A DNA stretch of 64,000 nt from Apostichopus japonicus. Taxonomy: Eukaryota; Echinodermata; Holothuroidea; Aspidochirotida; Stichopodidae. Numbering within the stretch: the stretch's first letter is position 1; each line of letters starts with the position of its first letter. Made by a program: the position numbers and the translations under genes. Below the pieces are notes generated by a model. It saw nothing but the letters and a program-made list of their open reading frames with translations, made no database searches and was not told where the DNA came from. The stretch is from assembly GCF_037975245.1 (NCBI RefSeq), contig NC_092571.1:15869917-15933916 (forward strand), written 5' to 3'. Shown here one piece after another: positions 13,101 through 28,997 of this stretch.

Positions 13101-13780
13101 AAATGCTGGTAGGGAGGACAAGTCCGGAAACTTGATTTCTAGCTGTAAGTGTATGCCACAGCTTCTAATACAAGGACTTTAAAAAGGTTGTGCATGGGGT
13201 TATATCCCCAAATATGCTAGAATGTCAGTAGAATGGTCATTCATATTGCTTTTCAATTAAAACAACAAAATTTTTTAATTGCCATCATGCTGAGAGCCAT
13301 CATTGCTATCAGCCAGCCATCAAGTGCCATCATTCTAAGAGCAATTTGCACCAAATTGATTTAATTTAAAAGTTTCTTCTTTGAACCAACCGTTTCCTTG
13401 TCTAAGTATGCATTGGTATGGCTATCTTGTACTTACTGAGTTAACCCAGAGGCAAGACTGATTATCTTTTCATAATTCTCTTCCATCACAAGAGTACAAC
13501 AGTAATCTACAGGTTTGTGATATTTCTATTCTTCTTTCTTTCTTTGTTGTTGTTGTTGTTAGTTAACAATAATTCCTAGCATACATGGTACTATTTGATT
13601 TATCAAGGTGATCATCACACACACCAGTGCCTTTCATCCTGCTGGTGTTTTCATTCCTACAAATATTTTTTATGCTCCAGGGAATCAAAATGGAAAAAGG
13701 AAAATAAGGCCCTCTATATTGAGTTTTTGCCATCGAGGACACAGTTCAGAGTAATAATTCATGACATTCACATATTTTTT

Positions 13781-13832
13781 CTTCCCCCCCTTTTTTTTTC
13801 TTTTCTTTTTTTTTCTTTTCTTTTTTTTTTTC
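13781..13832 (+). repeat. Pyrimidine tract (T/C)
   Basis: A run of CCCCCC then TTTTTTTC units, low complexity. Confidence 0.9.
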
Positions 13833-16800
13833 CTGAAAATAATTTCCTTCTATTAAAAACTGAACCATAGGGGTGATTCTGAGACAGCTAATCCATGTTT
13901 CATCAAAAGTACTGTATTCTGGCATCGCTAGTCATGGCAGAATACACTATATACACAATCAGCTATTACAGTTTCCGGTGATTTGCCACCCAAAAATCAA
14001 ACAAAAAACAAAACAATTTACTGAATTATTTTATTTTTATACAGCTAACCCAAAAATTGGTGGCAAATACTTGAATGTCTCACAAAGAATGACAGTTAAA
14101 CGAAACACGAGTGTTCTATACTACACAGTATGTCAGCTCTTCTGGCCAATGGGGTGGGGGGGGGGGGTAAACTGCTGCGTCATTCATCGCAAAGTGGGAC
14201 TCGAAACCCTCAACTCCTCTGTCGTCAGTGCTCTCCAACAGAACAAAATATGAAACACACCCTTACTCCCTGCATACATTAACTGCCTTTGATATATACA
14301 CCGTACTTAACGCTAATGAGGCCCTGCTCGACTCTGCTATTTCAATTTACTGTCACTGCCAGGCTATTTACACTTCCTAGTAAACACTTTGCTTTCATTT
14401 TTGTCAGGCGACAGAAAACACCAGTTTGTGTTATTGGGGTGCAAAACAGAATCCTGTCTAATTATTGAGTTGCTTACCTACCAGTCAATATTGTAGCAGC
14501 AGGCGAGAATTCGCCTGTGAGTTTTTTAATCAAGAGATAAATAAAACGCACGGTGTCGGATCGATGTCACCGCCAATCTCCCGGGCGCTATTATACATGT
14601 GATGTGGACAGATGATTATTCTAAACAAGAGGAGGAAATGTCTGTATACAGGCTACTGATATGTAATATTACTACTCACTGGAGAGCCTAATGCTGGGTT
14701 GTTGGTAAATGAACCTGATAACACCTCTTGATTGCAGACAACGCTGACCTGGGGGACTCACAAAAAGCCTGTATGCATAATATTAACTAAAACTTTAGTT
14801 GATAGCAAACTATCGCAACGAAGGTACTAAATTTATCCCTCCAGTCCGCCTGTACGGCCAGCCGAATTCTTTGAACGATCAAGCACGTAATAAAGCCAAT
14901 TTACAAAATTCATTGCCCAATATAAATTGTAATTTGCAAATTTTCATCACATTTCTGGACTGTTTGCTCCAGTTCCATGCTGATATGTCACACGCTGCCC
15001 GTTCACTCACCCGCATTGGATTTTCCGTACATGTTCCACCTGATGTACGACTACTTTCTCAATTTTAGACACATTCCGAAGCACATGACAAGCTCATGTG
15101 ACGGAAGGGAGTGCTCTTTACCTGTCTCTTCACTAATGCGGCATCCTTCCTTTAGAAATTCCCCAATACTGAAAATCTGGCAAATGAGCTAAAAATAGCA
15201 TCCCTACCCCTACAGTTTATGGTTTCCGACAAATAGTTTAACTGCTGATGCGAGCGATTAGACAGATGTTGGATGTCACAGAATATCACTGACCTCAGAT
15301 ATGTCTTCTCTATAACTTCATTCACAATATGATCATGAATGTTATGCATGTAACCATGTCTTACATAAACCAGTCATAAACTATGGAATGCAAAAGCTTC
15401 ACCATTCCAGAATCAAACTCCTATTTAAGAACAGACAATGATTCATTCTGAAAGCTTTACTGCTGTAACAAGGCAATGTTACTGCACTGTGTCCTAGGTT
15501 ATTGCTCCCTTCCTGGAAAGCTTATGTGAGACCATACAAAAAATGTGGATGATATTTTGAAGATCATCAGTCATTTGGAAGGAGCGGGTCGCGGGGGGGG
15601 GGGGGGGGGGAGAGACAGTGGAGTGGGAGAAGAGTCAAGGAAAGGGCGCTGAAAATGATCAGAGTCGCTTGTTTGACAAATACTTCAGCCCAAAGTTTAA
15701 TATGCAAAATTTGGCTAGACATTATTATAATTGCTGTATAGGAAGTGTTGTAGGCTTATTATTGGCATTAAGGGTAAGCAAAGTCTTAAATATAGCATTG
15801 TGACGATAAAAACACCATCGTTAACAATATACCTTCATGCAACCTGTACCTATTATATCGATGTGAGACTTGACCTTGTTCTTAACACAGCCAGGTCATG
15901 TAGTTAATATTACACTCCCATTGCCAAGCTGTGGCTTTCTTTGTATGACACACTCATTAGTAAGAATATGTGACCTACGTTTGTAGCCTGAATAGCTAGG
16001 TTGAATTCTCTTAGTGTAAGTCATTCCAGTACTTTCTCAATAATGTGACAGTTGTCAGAGATTTTCTTTATTACCAAACATATACACTTGGGTTAGATGC
16101 TTGATACTCAACCATTAACTACTTCTTTCCCCCTCTCTCCCTACCCCCCCCTTCTCCCCTCTTCTTCTTCCAACTAACTTCATTACCATAATTTACCTAT
16201 ATTCTCTGTCACATGACACATCACATGGCATCCTCCTCATGTCTATGTGGTCTTCTTCCAACATCTCCTGCACATTTGAAATCGATCCTTCCAGATAACA
16301 TGAAGTAATGTTCCGGTGACACGGTTCCAACGATAAAATGTCATACTTGCATACAGATTATTTGGGTGACTCGGAGTGACCATAATGGGTGCCTCCAACC
16401 TCTGTTATTAAAGTTGCTGCACTGTACACCACTTTGCACTACTGAAAATTTGCACTCCTGAAACATGGCAGGAACAACTTACCAGTCGTGTAACTTATTC
16501 TTCACAATGTCCACGATTTGAACTAACTTCCTATTTGAATGTCTGGAATTAGTATGATCCGTGACATGCCACAAGTCATTTTGCACATGTATATTAACAC
16601 TTCCAACCGATCTGAAAAAAATATATCATTACATCAACACCGCGACTATCACTTTCCTTTCACTGCCGCCAAACATGTAGATCTACTGGCATTTTACCCG
16701 GTGAGTCTGTTATACTTGTAGATAGGCAACTGTTCAAAACAGACACTTTTACAGTTTGGAACGAGTCCTTGTCTTATATGTATAGGATTAAACTCTTTAA

Positions 16801-19800
16801 CACGGGGGAAGTTACATGCAATAAGAACTTCACCGTGGACTAATGCCAACCCAACACACGAAGACGACGACAACATTCCAAACAGGAAGAGATCAAAATC
16901 AGTTGGCCAGTTCCAACAAAATCCTTATCTTCCCACAGCTAATACTTCCTGTCATTATACCGTGGCTTCCGTAGGAATGGGGGGGGCTAGGGCAGCTCCT
17001 AGTGGAGCGTGTCCAGCGCTTCACATTACTGTACTGTGCAAGCAGAGCAGAGACCCCAAAAACCAAGAGAAGACACTAAGAACATGCCTTACACAAAGAA
17101 TGACCATAACAAGCAAAATGGCTACCCTGGAATCGACCCTTCAGCTAACCACATCACGCCATATGCAACCCGAGAGGAGAATTCATATCACGCGTGGGAC
17201 AGTCGATAACAAACAAACAAAAACCCTCCTCTCTATACAGAGTGAATTCTGTATTCAACAATAGAGTGTTTGTGAGGCTATTCTGTTTGTGTAGTGGAGA
17301 GAGAGTGTTCTAGATTATTCCACCAACTACAGGTTCTGTTCACTAGTGCGTGTAGAGATAGAAGATATAATAGAGAGAGATAACGCTGATGTTTGTCTGC
17401 CTGCGTGACTCATATCATAGTTACTACTACTACTACTGTAGAACCCTGGAATCTGTAGGTAGGATGCTTTCTCTACAGGCAGGCAGGCCTGCAGATAATC
17501 ACAAATTCCTTCACTGGCTGAAGGCCTGGAAGGCTCTCAGCAGGGGTGTGTAAATAATATGTTACTGCTGCTGCTGAAGTGAATCACTTGACAGCCAGCC
17601 AGCCAACCAGATATGTGCAGGGAGTAAAAAAAAAAGGGGGTCATTAATAGGCTCTGTATGAAATACTGTAAGGGCACAGTAGTAGTAGTTGAACAGATGA
17701 AACCACAACAGTAGAAGGTATCACTATCTGTACACCACTACTCAAGCAGAATTCTTTGGGAAGAGATACAACACCACCATATCAGCAACTGATATCTACG
17801 GCACAATGATGTCCTTGCTTACATTCCTGCTGAGGGAAAGTTTCACTTGTGATTGAAGTTGCAAAACAAACAATTCTGTTTACCATGTTAGTCAAATAGA
17901 TGAATTGTGAGGAACAACTTTCCCAAATATTGCTTAAAAAGATCTCCACCCCCACTCCACAGGAAAATGGTATACTATATACTATACTAACAAATACACA
18001 CTAAACATCCAGTGGTCAAGAGTATGCGTTACTAAATGTAACATCACCTATGAAGACCCATCATAATTTTTTTTTATGTATGCTTCACACCATGGAACCT
18101 TTGATCCTGAAAAAGCAGTTGGTCAAACATTGCTCAACTGTGCCTTTAGACCATGCACAGTTATTTCTAATGTCCTCCTCTAAGCCATCCCAGGCCACCC
18201 CCCCTCCCTCAACATCATCACACCTCCCTCCATTAAACTTCCAACAGGTCTCTCCCCTACCTGGATGTTCTCAGATTATTCAAACCTCTCGATAACTGCC
18301 ATACATCCAGGGAGATAAATCGCCTACTAGAAAATACATAAATTTTAAGATAATTGAGAAAACCTGAGGATTTGCTGATTTTCGCACTCTAAGAGTAACA
18401 AACGATGTTCAACAATTATTTGAGAAAAACAAAATGCATTATAAAAGAAAGTTATTCCGGAAAGATTTACCGTGCTAAATAATACTCATTTTTATAGTTC
18501 CAACTGTGACTAATCCAAAGCTTACAATAGTCATTTATGAAATGACAAAACCTTCCAGGTAAATAGTCCATATAGTTAATTGCATGGAATTGCTTGGGAA
18601 GTTTAATATTACTATGTACACGTAGAAGTACGTTTGCACGGCTTTGACTCAACAGGTTTGTACTTTTTGGAGGGGTGGGAGGGCATTTTGTTTAAAACCT
18701 TTGTGAAACTGATCAAGCCTACCACTAACAAGCCCAAAAAACAAATTTCCGCACGCATTCAAGCAAGTCCATTCCATTGTTTGTTTTCTATTGTTTTCAT
18801 TCTCCAAATGAATACGCAGTGAGGCCAGTGAGGCTTGCCAAACCCATGACACAAACAATAGGAATTGAATCACACAGTAATAACAAAGCAAGCTATTGTT
18901 TCCTTCTACAAAGCACAAAAGCCAAACCAAGCAAGAGTAAACTTTTAAGGTACATACAGAGAGGGTTTCAGAGGCCGTTCCTTACTCTAGCGTGAAAACT
19001 GACCTGGGTTGCAGATCGGTTTACTAAATCTTGACAAAAAGCAAAGGACTGCACCAGTGCACTTGTATACAGTATGCTTTTAAACTAAGACACCAGCCGC
19101 CGTGCGCGTGATTAAGTATTAGTTCAAACGGAATCAATTGCCCTTTCTTAGGCACAGTGTTGGCTGTGTGTCACACACAAGCTTCAGCTGTATATGATTG
19201 TGCAACTTCATTACATGTAGTATGTATGCACACTGCCTAAAACCAAATTCTGTATCAAATTCTGTGTTTCATTTATACAGTGCTACACCCGGTATCATCA
19301 ATAATGAAGAAGTGGAGAAATTCTCAAGTTCCTCTGCTTAATCTGTTTATAGAATCAGAACTGCAAGTCGACTGTTAATTCTGTTGATAGTTTGCTAACA
19401 GGATAACCAACCTTCTTCCCCCCCCCCCCAATTCCATCCAAACTGTACATTGACAGCCAATGGCTATCACAATCTCTGTCTTCTCTACAATATTATCAGA
19501 GAACTGATGCAGTCAAGTGAAAAATCTTGTGATAATCATTGCCTAAACAGGCTAAGCCACACATCTCCTTAATCATATTTGATGACACAGAATCTACATC
19601 CATTCTCCACCCCATCCCATCACCTCCCCCGCCCAATGTCCAGCCCCCGTCTAACAAATACATGCACAGACACAAGTATAATAAAGTAGGTGGAACTTGA
19701 AAGGAGACACAAACCCACCCATTCATTATCTTTAGCTTATAAGCCCGAGAGATTTTGTGAAGAACAATTCTTGCAAACAGCTAAGAAACATCTTTTTCAG

Positions 19801-20079
19801 GTTGGGAAGTATTCTAGTTTAAAAGTCGCACACCTGGGAGCTTGTCATTTTGTAAATCTGTGATGTCATAGTTGCCACTTGGATCTGAAACCTTTGACTT
19901 TCTCTTTCTCTGCAGTTGTCATGGTTACAGGGTAATAGCATTCAAACCACTGCTATAATTATGAGCTTCAATATCTTTGATGCAGTATATATTTTGCAAA
20001 ACCCATCTCCCTCCATTCCAGATAATAATCGTTTGTAATCACTAAAGAAAAACATAAGAAACATGAGGCACACATGGTT

Positions 20080-20225
20080 GCTGGCCTCGACGACGATGTC
20101 TTGATCAAATCTTCAGCCTTGTGTGTAACCTTAGGAAGGTTAAATCTGTGATATCTGCCAAACGGAATAAAATTTCTCTATCACATGGGCTGATGACGAT
20201 TGGCAGGGTTACGTCACCTTTATGT
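20080..20225 (+). repeat. Dispersed repeat copy (pairs with 9960-10120)
   Basis: This is the second copy of the family described at 9960. It shares TCTTGATCAA.TCTTCAG and the downstream CACCTTTA block. The type of element is not recognised. Confidence 0.5.
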
Positions 20226-22951
20226 CAGCACTGGGAGAATAACAACCCATAAGTATGCATAATGTAATCATCCACAGTTCACACAATTAACAAGATACTC
20301 CAGATCAAGTCTCACTAAGCCGGTCGGCATATTCCATTATGAACAGAGGGGTTGTTTGTTGTGCTTGTGTAAAATCTAGAACAGTCTTTGTTTTGTCATT
20401 CTCAAATGATCTTGAAAATGACACTTCACATCCTTAACCTATTTTAAGTTAGCGAATTTAATATTATTTATATTAGTATCAATCCCTAACCTTCGCCGAC
20501 CTTTTTCCATCGTTGAACTCGACGCCAACCTATTACTGAATGGCACAGTCCAAACTAAACAGACCGGCGAGGACGATTGAGACTTTGATCCGAAACTCCT
20601 GATTAGGCATAATTTATCAGTACTGAATGGAAATCGGCACATAGCCAAAGCAACTATAGTAGTACTATCTATCTCTTTCAACATAGATTACCATGCACCA
20701 CCTTCTTTCCAATCTTTGACAAAATTGACCAAAGTCCCATACTACAAAAGAGGTACGTAAACTAGGTCCCTGGGCTTTGTAAACAGTCTCTTACCTTTGA
20801 AGGAGGTGGTAGAGCATGGGCTATCATCTTGAGCAAACAGACACATTGGACGATGACTGCAGCGTTGTGTAGATATTATCAACTTCTTTCACAACCAACC
20901 TTTGCTTCTGTCTTTTATTCTTTTTTTTCTTTGGTAAACTTGTACCGTAGACTTTGTAACCATAACACACCCCCCATACTAAGGATTCTTATCATAGCTT
21001 CCCGCCATGCAACATGGAGGCTCCGTAAATACAACTGTTAACCAAAGTCCAACAACTGATAGGACTAAATACACATGTACCAGAGTTAAATTAGTTTAAC
21101 GACTATCTGCACTAGAACAGTTAAACCCTCCAATACAGATGTCAAACTGATAACTCGACTGAATTTATTTTAAGCGTGAGATTCATGTTGCCGTATAGGA
21201 CAAATACCTAGTTCTACTCACAAAACCCTCTTGAATAGCAGTTCTGTTACAATGTATGCACAGGTGGGATCATGGAACTTGAAACAATAGCATTTAAAAC
21301 AATCAAACTTTATTAAAAGACAAACAGGGCTGTTAGAGAGTTTGTACAACAGCCGTGTACCACTTCTCCAGCAGCAACAGCAGCACTGAAACTGTTCTCA
21401 TTTGATCCTTCGATCAAAGGGAATGGTTACCAATAAATGCCTTCTTTAAGTTGATGCTCTTCCTGTTTCTTTCGTAACTGCATGATAAGAATATCTGCTC
21501 ACTTACTGTACACATTGTTTTGCAAAAGACAAAGTAATGCCTTAATAGCAACCACTATGGAGCAGAACATGTGCTATACACTTTCTGATCCTACTCCCAT
21601 TAGAATCTACTCTCCCATCCCATCTTTACCTACCCTCATCTTCCCCTCTACCTACACCCCCACTGGGGGCCCACACCTCCCTCTTTCCCCTCCCCCTTTC
21701 CCAAATCCAATCCCCTTACCGACCTGCCCAACCTTTGTCTTTCATTCTCTCATGGCCAAAAGGGATTACCTTTCCGTTTTGATTTGCGAGCTCTTTAGTA
21801 CCTCTGTCCCAAAGTACACTCTCTATTTCTGATGGCATGGTTTCCACATGTATTCAACTAATATGAGGACAAGACAAGGAATTTAGAAACAAAAATATTA
21901 ATACTAACTTCATAGTATCCAAGTATTCATTCTTTGCTTGTCTTCTTATGTTGATCAAGGAATAGGAAAAAATCAAAAGACACATGTCAAAAAAATGTCA
22001 TATTTCTCCAAAAATATGTTTCAAATGAATCTCCTCCATTTAAAAGAAAGATGAATGTCACATAATGGTAAGAGATCGCTCTTGACTCTTCTTCCTTACA
22101 GACTTTGTCATAATAATAAACTAGACCCCAAAAACCACAATAACAAATGCGCAACTACGGTCTCCTATAGATTTAAGAATAACATCTGAGCAAAAAATGT
22201 CTTGACATTGCCTCACAGTGTGTGTGTTTGTGTGTTGTTTTTTTTTCGGTGTGTTCTTTTTTTCTGAATAGATATTCCACAAGCACATTTGAAAACGACG
22301 ATTTGTATCGCAAAATTGCAACAACAAACAAATGAAATATCTGCGTGCGTCAACAGACAACAACTGCACTCGCAGGTCACTAGAGCCGAACTTGTTTCAG
22401 ACCGAAAGGCAGTCACAGAAGATAGTCACGCCTAATGGAACCGACTATGTCCTCATATGCAGAGACAGCTGCAATGGACGAGCGTCATTAAACCCTCTCG
22501 GAGATGAGACGCACGCACGGCCAGCCGTACAGCAGCTGCGATAAGATTCGATGTATTAGTGAACATTGCACTAGTCTAAATAGGTCTGCAGTGATCCCCC
22601 CATTTCTCGATCTCACAAATATTCTCAAAGCCATCTGAGAATAAGTAGGCAAGCTCGGATCAGACTTCAGCCTCGATCGCAGCTTCTATGTCAAATTACC
22701 TTTTCTTCTATTCCAAATTTTTTATTTATTCATTCCTTTCTCTTCTTTCCATTTCCCATAGTACTTCCCAATTCGTAATGGGGGCCATAAAAAGGGGTCT
22801 ACATATATATAGATATCACTTAAGTTCAGTATGCTTCTATCGCTGATGACTCAGACAACATGTAAAATGCAGTCATGTGCTTGACGGTAGACGCAAATGA
22901 TCTACAGAATCGGATGATGATACCTCACTGTTAACTTAAAACAGTTGTTTA

Positions 22952-22974
22952 ATTTTTTTTTTTTTTTTTTTTTT
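22952..22974 (+). repeat. Poly-T tract
   Basis: About 22 T in unique sequence; on the minus strand it could be a retroposon poly(A) tail, but no element body was recognised. Confidence 0.85.
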
Positions 22975-25900
22975 GAAAGCGTCTCCAAGTCCGGAATAGA
23001 CTGATGATGACTGTGCAAATATGGACTTTAAGTCATTTATCTGAAACGGGGATCTGATAAATTGCAAAGAATGGGTCCGAACTTTGGTCTAATGAAGACA
23101 ATAGTCTACTACAAAGCCAAACACTTATGAGCTCCAATTGTAAACTTAAGAGAGATCCTGATAAGTACAGTATGATGGCATTCTGTTTTGCATTGGAAAC
23201 TTTTCTGGTTACTCTGCCTAGAGCAACACCACAGAGACCCCTTTTTTTCCCCCGGGTGCACTGGCTGACTGAAAACTGAAAACGTCACTTTTTAGAGATT
23301 GCCTCATGAAATGTTCCCAGAATTTGCAGGCTGCAGCACTGTCACAATGAAAGGCTTTCTCCTTAAATTGATGAATGGTTAATTTCATCTACATAGTCTA
23401 ATAATAGTTGCATTTAAATATCAACATGGGAGACCTCTTTTTGTGGTACTAGCTTAAGTTTGCTTCAATCTGACATACAGATCTTACTTCATTTTTTGTT
23501 CTTTCTTCACTTCTTTTTCAATTCTAAATCTCATATATAACACACAATGCTCAAAAGCAATTGCATGCCCTATTTTGCATACAGTTTGGGAAATCAAACA
23601 CAAGAGAATTGTAAAAGGTCTTTGCATGGACAAACCTCTAGCAATTTTAGCATCCTTAAGTCTGGGTACATATATAATACAGACTACCTTAAAGTCAGTC
23701 TTCTGTTTTGACTGAACACTGGCTTGCATTAAAAGATATGATTTGCCTACACATCATGATGAGTATATACTGGATAAAACAGCCACTCCAACCGAACAAA
23801 GAACAAAAAATATTTCGGCATTCAAGCACAGAATAGAAAAGGGGTCATTTTGCTTGATCGGTTTCTGTTTAAACAATGCCTGGCAGATACAGAGCTAGTT
23901 ATAGTTTCGTAAGACCCTTTGAAAACAAGAAATGAACAGACCTCATCAGCAAATCAAGGTTTTCATGATAAAACAAAAGACAAGGAAAAGCGTTTAACTC
24001 TGTTCTTTTCCAAATCTGTGACTGCTCACACTTTACTGAGCTGTTCAGGTGAAACCTTATGATCCTCAAAATAAATTTGACTTTGCTGGAGAATTTCCTC
24101 ATTTTGTTTGGGAATTTATATCAATATTTTCATGAGTTTTGCCCTTTCTTCCCACTGAACAACGCTGCTTTACCTGGTGCACTTGTTAATGGTACGGGTA
24201 CTTTAAACATATTACTTGCAATTATATCACTTTTCCCAACACAATTTTAATTAAATTGGAGAGAACAAATTTGACAAAACTATTTTTAAAATCAATTAAT
24301 TGTTCTTTAAACAGAGTACCTTAACAAAGTTTATAACACATTCCTGTCATTGCTGCTCCAGAGGGCAAAACTCCTCAACTTTAAAGGAAACCCATTATAA
24401 AAAGGCACTTTGCTCAGTCTCTGTGAACCCTAGCATTTAAGAGATCAATTCCAAACTGAAGAGTAACAAGTAAATAATTGCTATGTAAAGTTGTATGCCA
24501 ACCTTTGGTCTTCTTATCTAAGTAAAGGAGTATTTCTTTTTGGGCTTGCTTTCTTTTCCATGGTGGATTATTAAATATAAAAGTCAATATTATCTATCCA
24601 ACCAGCTGTGACTGTTTGCACTACCACTGATAAAAAAAACTCTGACAAATTCCAAGGTTCAAAAGACAACCTTTTCTATTATTTAAAAAAAGTTTGGGCC
24701 TATTTTTCTAAAGCAGCTGTGCATACCTGGTTACCCCAGTATCGCTCAGATTACAACATGGCAACTATTTCAATCTCTATCTGTCATGTGGGGATCCCTT
24801 GGCTTGCGATAATCAGGACTTTAACGATAAAACTTTAAAGTATGAAATTGACATGTCATCAGTATCGGTCCCAAATGTTAAACTATTCCAAATTGCCTTT
24901 AAGTCCTCAAAAGTACTCCACCTAGAAGTTCAGACCCTCCAACCTATCTCCAGATATCTCACTCTTGATCAGTGAGCAATTCATCAGGCTGTGCTTTATT
25001 CCCTGGAACATTAGAGAGAGACCTTTCACACTATGACGTTGACCTCAGGTAGAGTATCAGATAACATACCTTCTCCTGGCCCGACCCTTCCGTGCCCCCC
25101 CCCCCCCCCCCCAAAAGGAAGATTAGAGAGCTTCCACAGAAAGGAGTTGATCTCAAGTGGATCAGATCCCCTGCTGGATATCTCTTGTGAAAGCATTCCT
25201 AGTGCCTTGTTATACTCACAAATGGCAAAGCAGTATAAAAGGAAGCTAAATCTAAAATAAACCGTCTCAATATAAAACACACAGGTTTGCAATACAGTCA
25301 TTTGCATTAATAAGTTTTCATTTCAAGCCACAAGATTCTCCTCTAAGGTATAAAGTCAACTTAGCCCATCTTTACTCTACATGGCCACACTCCACAGTAT
25401 ATTAAATACCTCATGAATTCTCTCCGGCAGTCCTGTACACATAACAGGGACAGAGTATGTTACCTTGAATGAAAGACAGTTTTGTCATTCAAGCTTTAAT
25501 GATCTACCAGCAACTACAAATTTCTTTACCAAAAAGGTTTTGCACCATTTACGTCATTTTACCAACAGTCGTGGTCGCATTAATTAATTAATTAATTAAT
25601 TCCAAAGTCCTACATTGATGTCTCTTGGACGACTCAACCTCCGACTGCTAAATAGCAGCCAATCCTGCTCAATTAAGTAGACCTATCTGAAATGCTACCA
25701 GAGAAAATGTGCAAACAACCAGAGAGCGGCGATGGGGCTTGGGCTAAGCAGCCAGCCTTAAAGAAAAGAAGAAACATGGCAAAACATGGCAAACAATGCA
25801 AGCTGTCCTTCAAGCTTGACAAATATCACCCAAGGTCTTATTGATGATTACTACTAAAGAGAACAGACCAGACTCTATAGTCAAAACCAATGGTAGACTG

Positions 25901-26567
25901 GAGGACAAGATGCTGCTTGGCTCTGTCAACAGCAAGGATTAAAGCTTTCAGGAAAATTGAAAACTTCACAGGGCTTCTCAAATCAGAGAGCAAAGAAAGG
26001 AAATTCATAAAAAGGCCTTTGCCGGTTGTATATGTTTGTATGCTTAGTCACCAGTTAGCCATTAACGCAAAGTTTGCATGTTCGTCGATGTTAGCGAGTA
26101 GCAGACAACGCAGACCACGAAAATTTTGACAGTCGAGAGTACACTTCTCTCGTGGAACACACATAATCATATACGGTATATATTAGACTAAAAAAGAATT
26201 TAAAAAATAAAAAACTATTTTTTAACAAAACCTAGAAAAAGGTTCCCATGTAATTTTATATCTTGGAGTGGACTGTATCTCACAACAGATGAAACACTTT
26301 AGATTTCCATACAGATAAACAACAAAATTCACCTTGAATGAATTCTTTGGACACTCAAATTGACAGCTATTCTACTTGGCCTCCTATAAAGACTTCATGT
26401 CTTAAGTGGGCTCCTTCACTTCGGATTGAAGCCACACAAACTAATGAACACAAAACAATATTAACAAAATAATTTCATAGTAAAACAGAACTACCCCTTC
26501 GTAGGGCCTCTCTCCCTCCTTCACTCTCTCATTCTCTCTCTCATCTTTGTAAAGACCTCAGCTGAAC

Positions 26568-26611
26568 TTCATGCACACAACATTAGAATTTCATGCACAC
26601 AACATTAGAAT
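26568..26611. repeat. Exact 22-bp tandem duplication
   Basis: TTCATGCACACAACATTAG followed by AAT occurs twice in direct succession without a mismatch, implying a recent slip or duplication. Confidence 0.95.
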
Positions 26612-26751
26612 TTCCTGTCAAAGATGGTTTCCTTCAACCACTCTGTAGCATACATGTGACAAATTTACAAAATGTACTAGGGAGTGAAAAAACATGGTAT
26701 GATCCAATAAAGCCACTTCACCAAGCTGTAATGTGTACCGAATGAAAAATC

Positions 26752-26938
<187 letters not shown>

Positions 26939-27384
26939 AAACAAATGCCTTATATTTAACACAACACACACGCAGACCCGCATTAGTAATAATCATGAAT
27001 GTGTGTGTGTGTACCACAAGTGTGAGGCGTTCCTGTGAACTCATGAGTTCACATATATTATTTAGCAGCATGTAATCATCATCGTACCGCACTGATGTCT
27101 ACTGCTGCCAATGGATTTGTCTCTCTCTCACAGCAGCAAGCAGTCTTATCATTATTAGTCTGTACACTCAAAAGCCATTACTGCTTTATATATACATATA
27201 TATGCAACACTACCACGATTTCATGTCAACCTGTCACTGGGCCTCCCATTGCAATTCAGGTCTGAAAATTGATGCCGCCGCCGGGCACAAAAAAAAGAAG
27301 AAAAAAAATTTCCAGGCGCATTGAGCAGGCCAGCTCTAAAAAAGCAATAACAGTGAGGAAGTGTAGGCTCTGGAAAATAAGGTT

Positions 27385-27545
27385 TGAAATTGGACAAGGA
27401 AGGAAGAGAGAAAGAAACAGTGAAAGGAGAAAAGAGGATAAAAAAGACTGAAGGAGAAGACGAAGGGAGAAAAAAAAAGTGAGGGTCTGTGAGAGGGAAA
27501 AAAAAAGGAAGATGGAGGCAAAATTGGAAGTTGCTTTGAGGCAGG
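27385..27545 (+). repeat. Second polypurine tract
   Basis: GAAAGG/GAGAAAA-rich stretch in SPEN intron 1, of the same strand bias as 7583-7770. Overlapping long minus frames are rich in Phe/Ser/Leu and are not genes. Confidence 0.8.
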
Positions 27546-28997
27546 TTAGAGAAATGAGGGAAGGGAGGAAGAGGAAGCGGAGTTTATCGCCAAGCCTGTC
27601 AAAATTTTGAACCGTTTGTGAAAGATAAAGGAATAAGATTGATAGGTTCGGCACAAAATTGGGACAAAGGGAGGAGGTGGAGGGATTGCAAATTTTTGCG
27701 ATGGACTTGGATAAATTGCATTTTGATAAAGTTGGAAGGTGAAAAAAAAAAATTCTCCAATATACACACTCTCAGCAAGTCAAATGCCCTGTGATTTGGA
27801 CAGATATAAAAACGCTTGTCTACTGTGAGGTCCTTTGATACTTCAGTAATGGTCTTTAATTATCATGAATTGTTAATATTTTATTGAGGTCCCTTCCCAC
27901 ACCCCCCCCCCCATAAAATGACCAGTAACCCTTTAGTAAGCTGAAATCACTGATTTATGATTGCAATTAAATTTATGTTGCCAAAAGAAATAGGCAGGGG
28001 GGAGGAGAATAGGATGTAATAAATTGTTTGTACATTATCAAATTGATGATGCAAGGCCAAATTTTCAGATTTTCAAACTATTGCACTGACCCATGTAAAA
28101 ACAACAGCTGGAAGGTGCCTGAGTTTTGAAATTGGATAGCAACAAAAGACTAGGCGTACAGGTCTATGTCAGCTTACAGTACCATAACAGACTGTCATGA
28201 GAAAATGTAATATTTGTAATATATGTTATGGGTAATTTAACCCACAAATTCACAAAAAGAGTAGGTCTAGTCTACAATTGCCTCTTAGGTCGTGGGAAAT
28301 TATAGTTTTGTTAAATGTACTCAGTCTCATTTGTACTTAGAATTACTTCAAAACTGCAAACTGCAGATAACCCTTCATATGAGGTATACTCCGATTCTCA
28401 CGCCACTCCATTTTCTGTGCTTAATACCTCCAGTAGTAGAACACACGATTTGGGTACACAAATATAAACAAATATATGCATTGCAGTACATGAGTGCAAT
28501 CCAAAAAAAATCATAATTCAATGTTATCTAGGGACTACTGTTCTACTCTCTAACTTGAAGAAACTAACCAGCTTTACAATTCTAAAATTCTAGAATATTT
28601 TTTATCACGAAGATCCAAAAGTTCTCCGGCAAGGTTTCCAATTACAAATTCAGAACAGTGCATCTCTGATCCCTACTGCCCTTGCTTTCACGCAAATAAT
28701 CAGCATGAATATTCCTGAAATCCAGGCATGACAATGATCCCAGGGATTTTAAGGTAAAGCAAAACAAAATTAAGACAGATAAATGAAGAGTATAGATAGA
28801 TATTAATCGTTTTGCTTTTCTTACTTATTGCCATTATCACGTTCATCAATGATGTTTCCTTTTTCATTTAAAATCAACAAGTACTTTCACATTGTAATGT
28901 TTTACAGATTGGTTGGAGTATTCCTCAATCATTGACTGTGTCTTAAACTCTGTTTATATCTCAAAACAAATTTTTAAAGGAGTTCTTTTCAAGAGCG

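Noticed and set aside
27256-27654. A 132-codon minus-strand frame with membrane-protein-like Phe/Leu content
   Set aside because: It lies over a GA-rich tract, has no conserved motif, and the neighbouring frames are open too.
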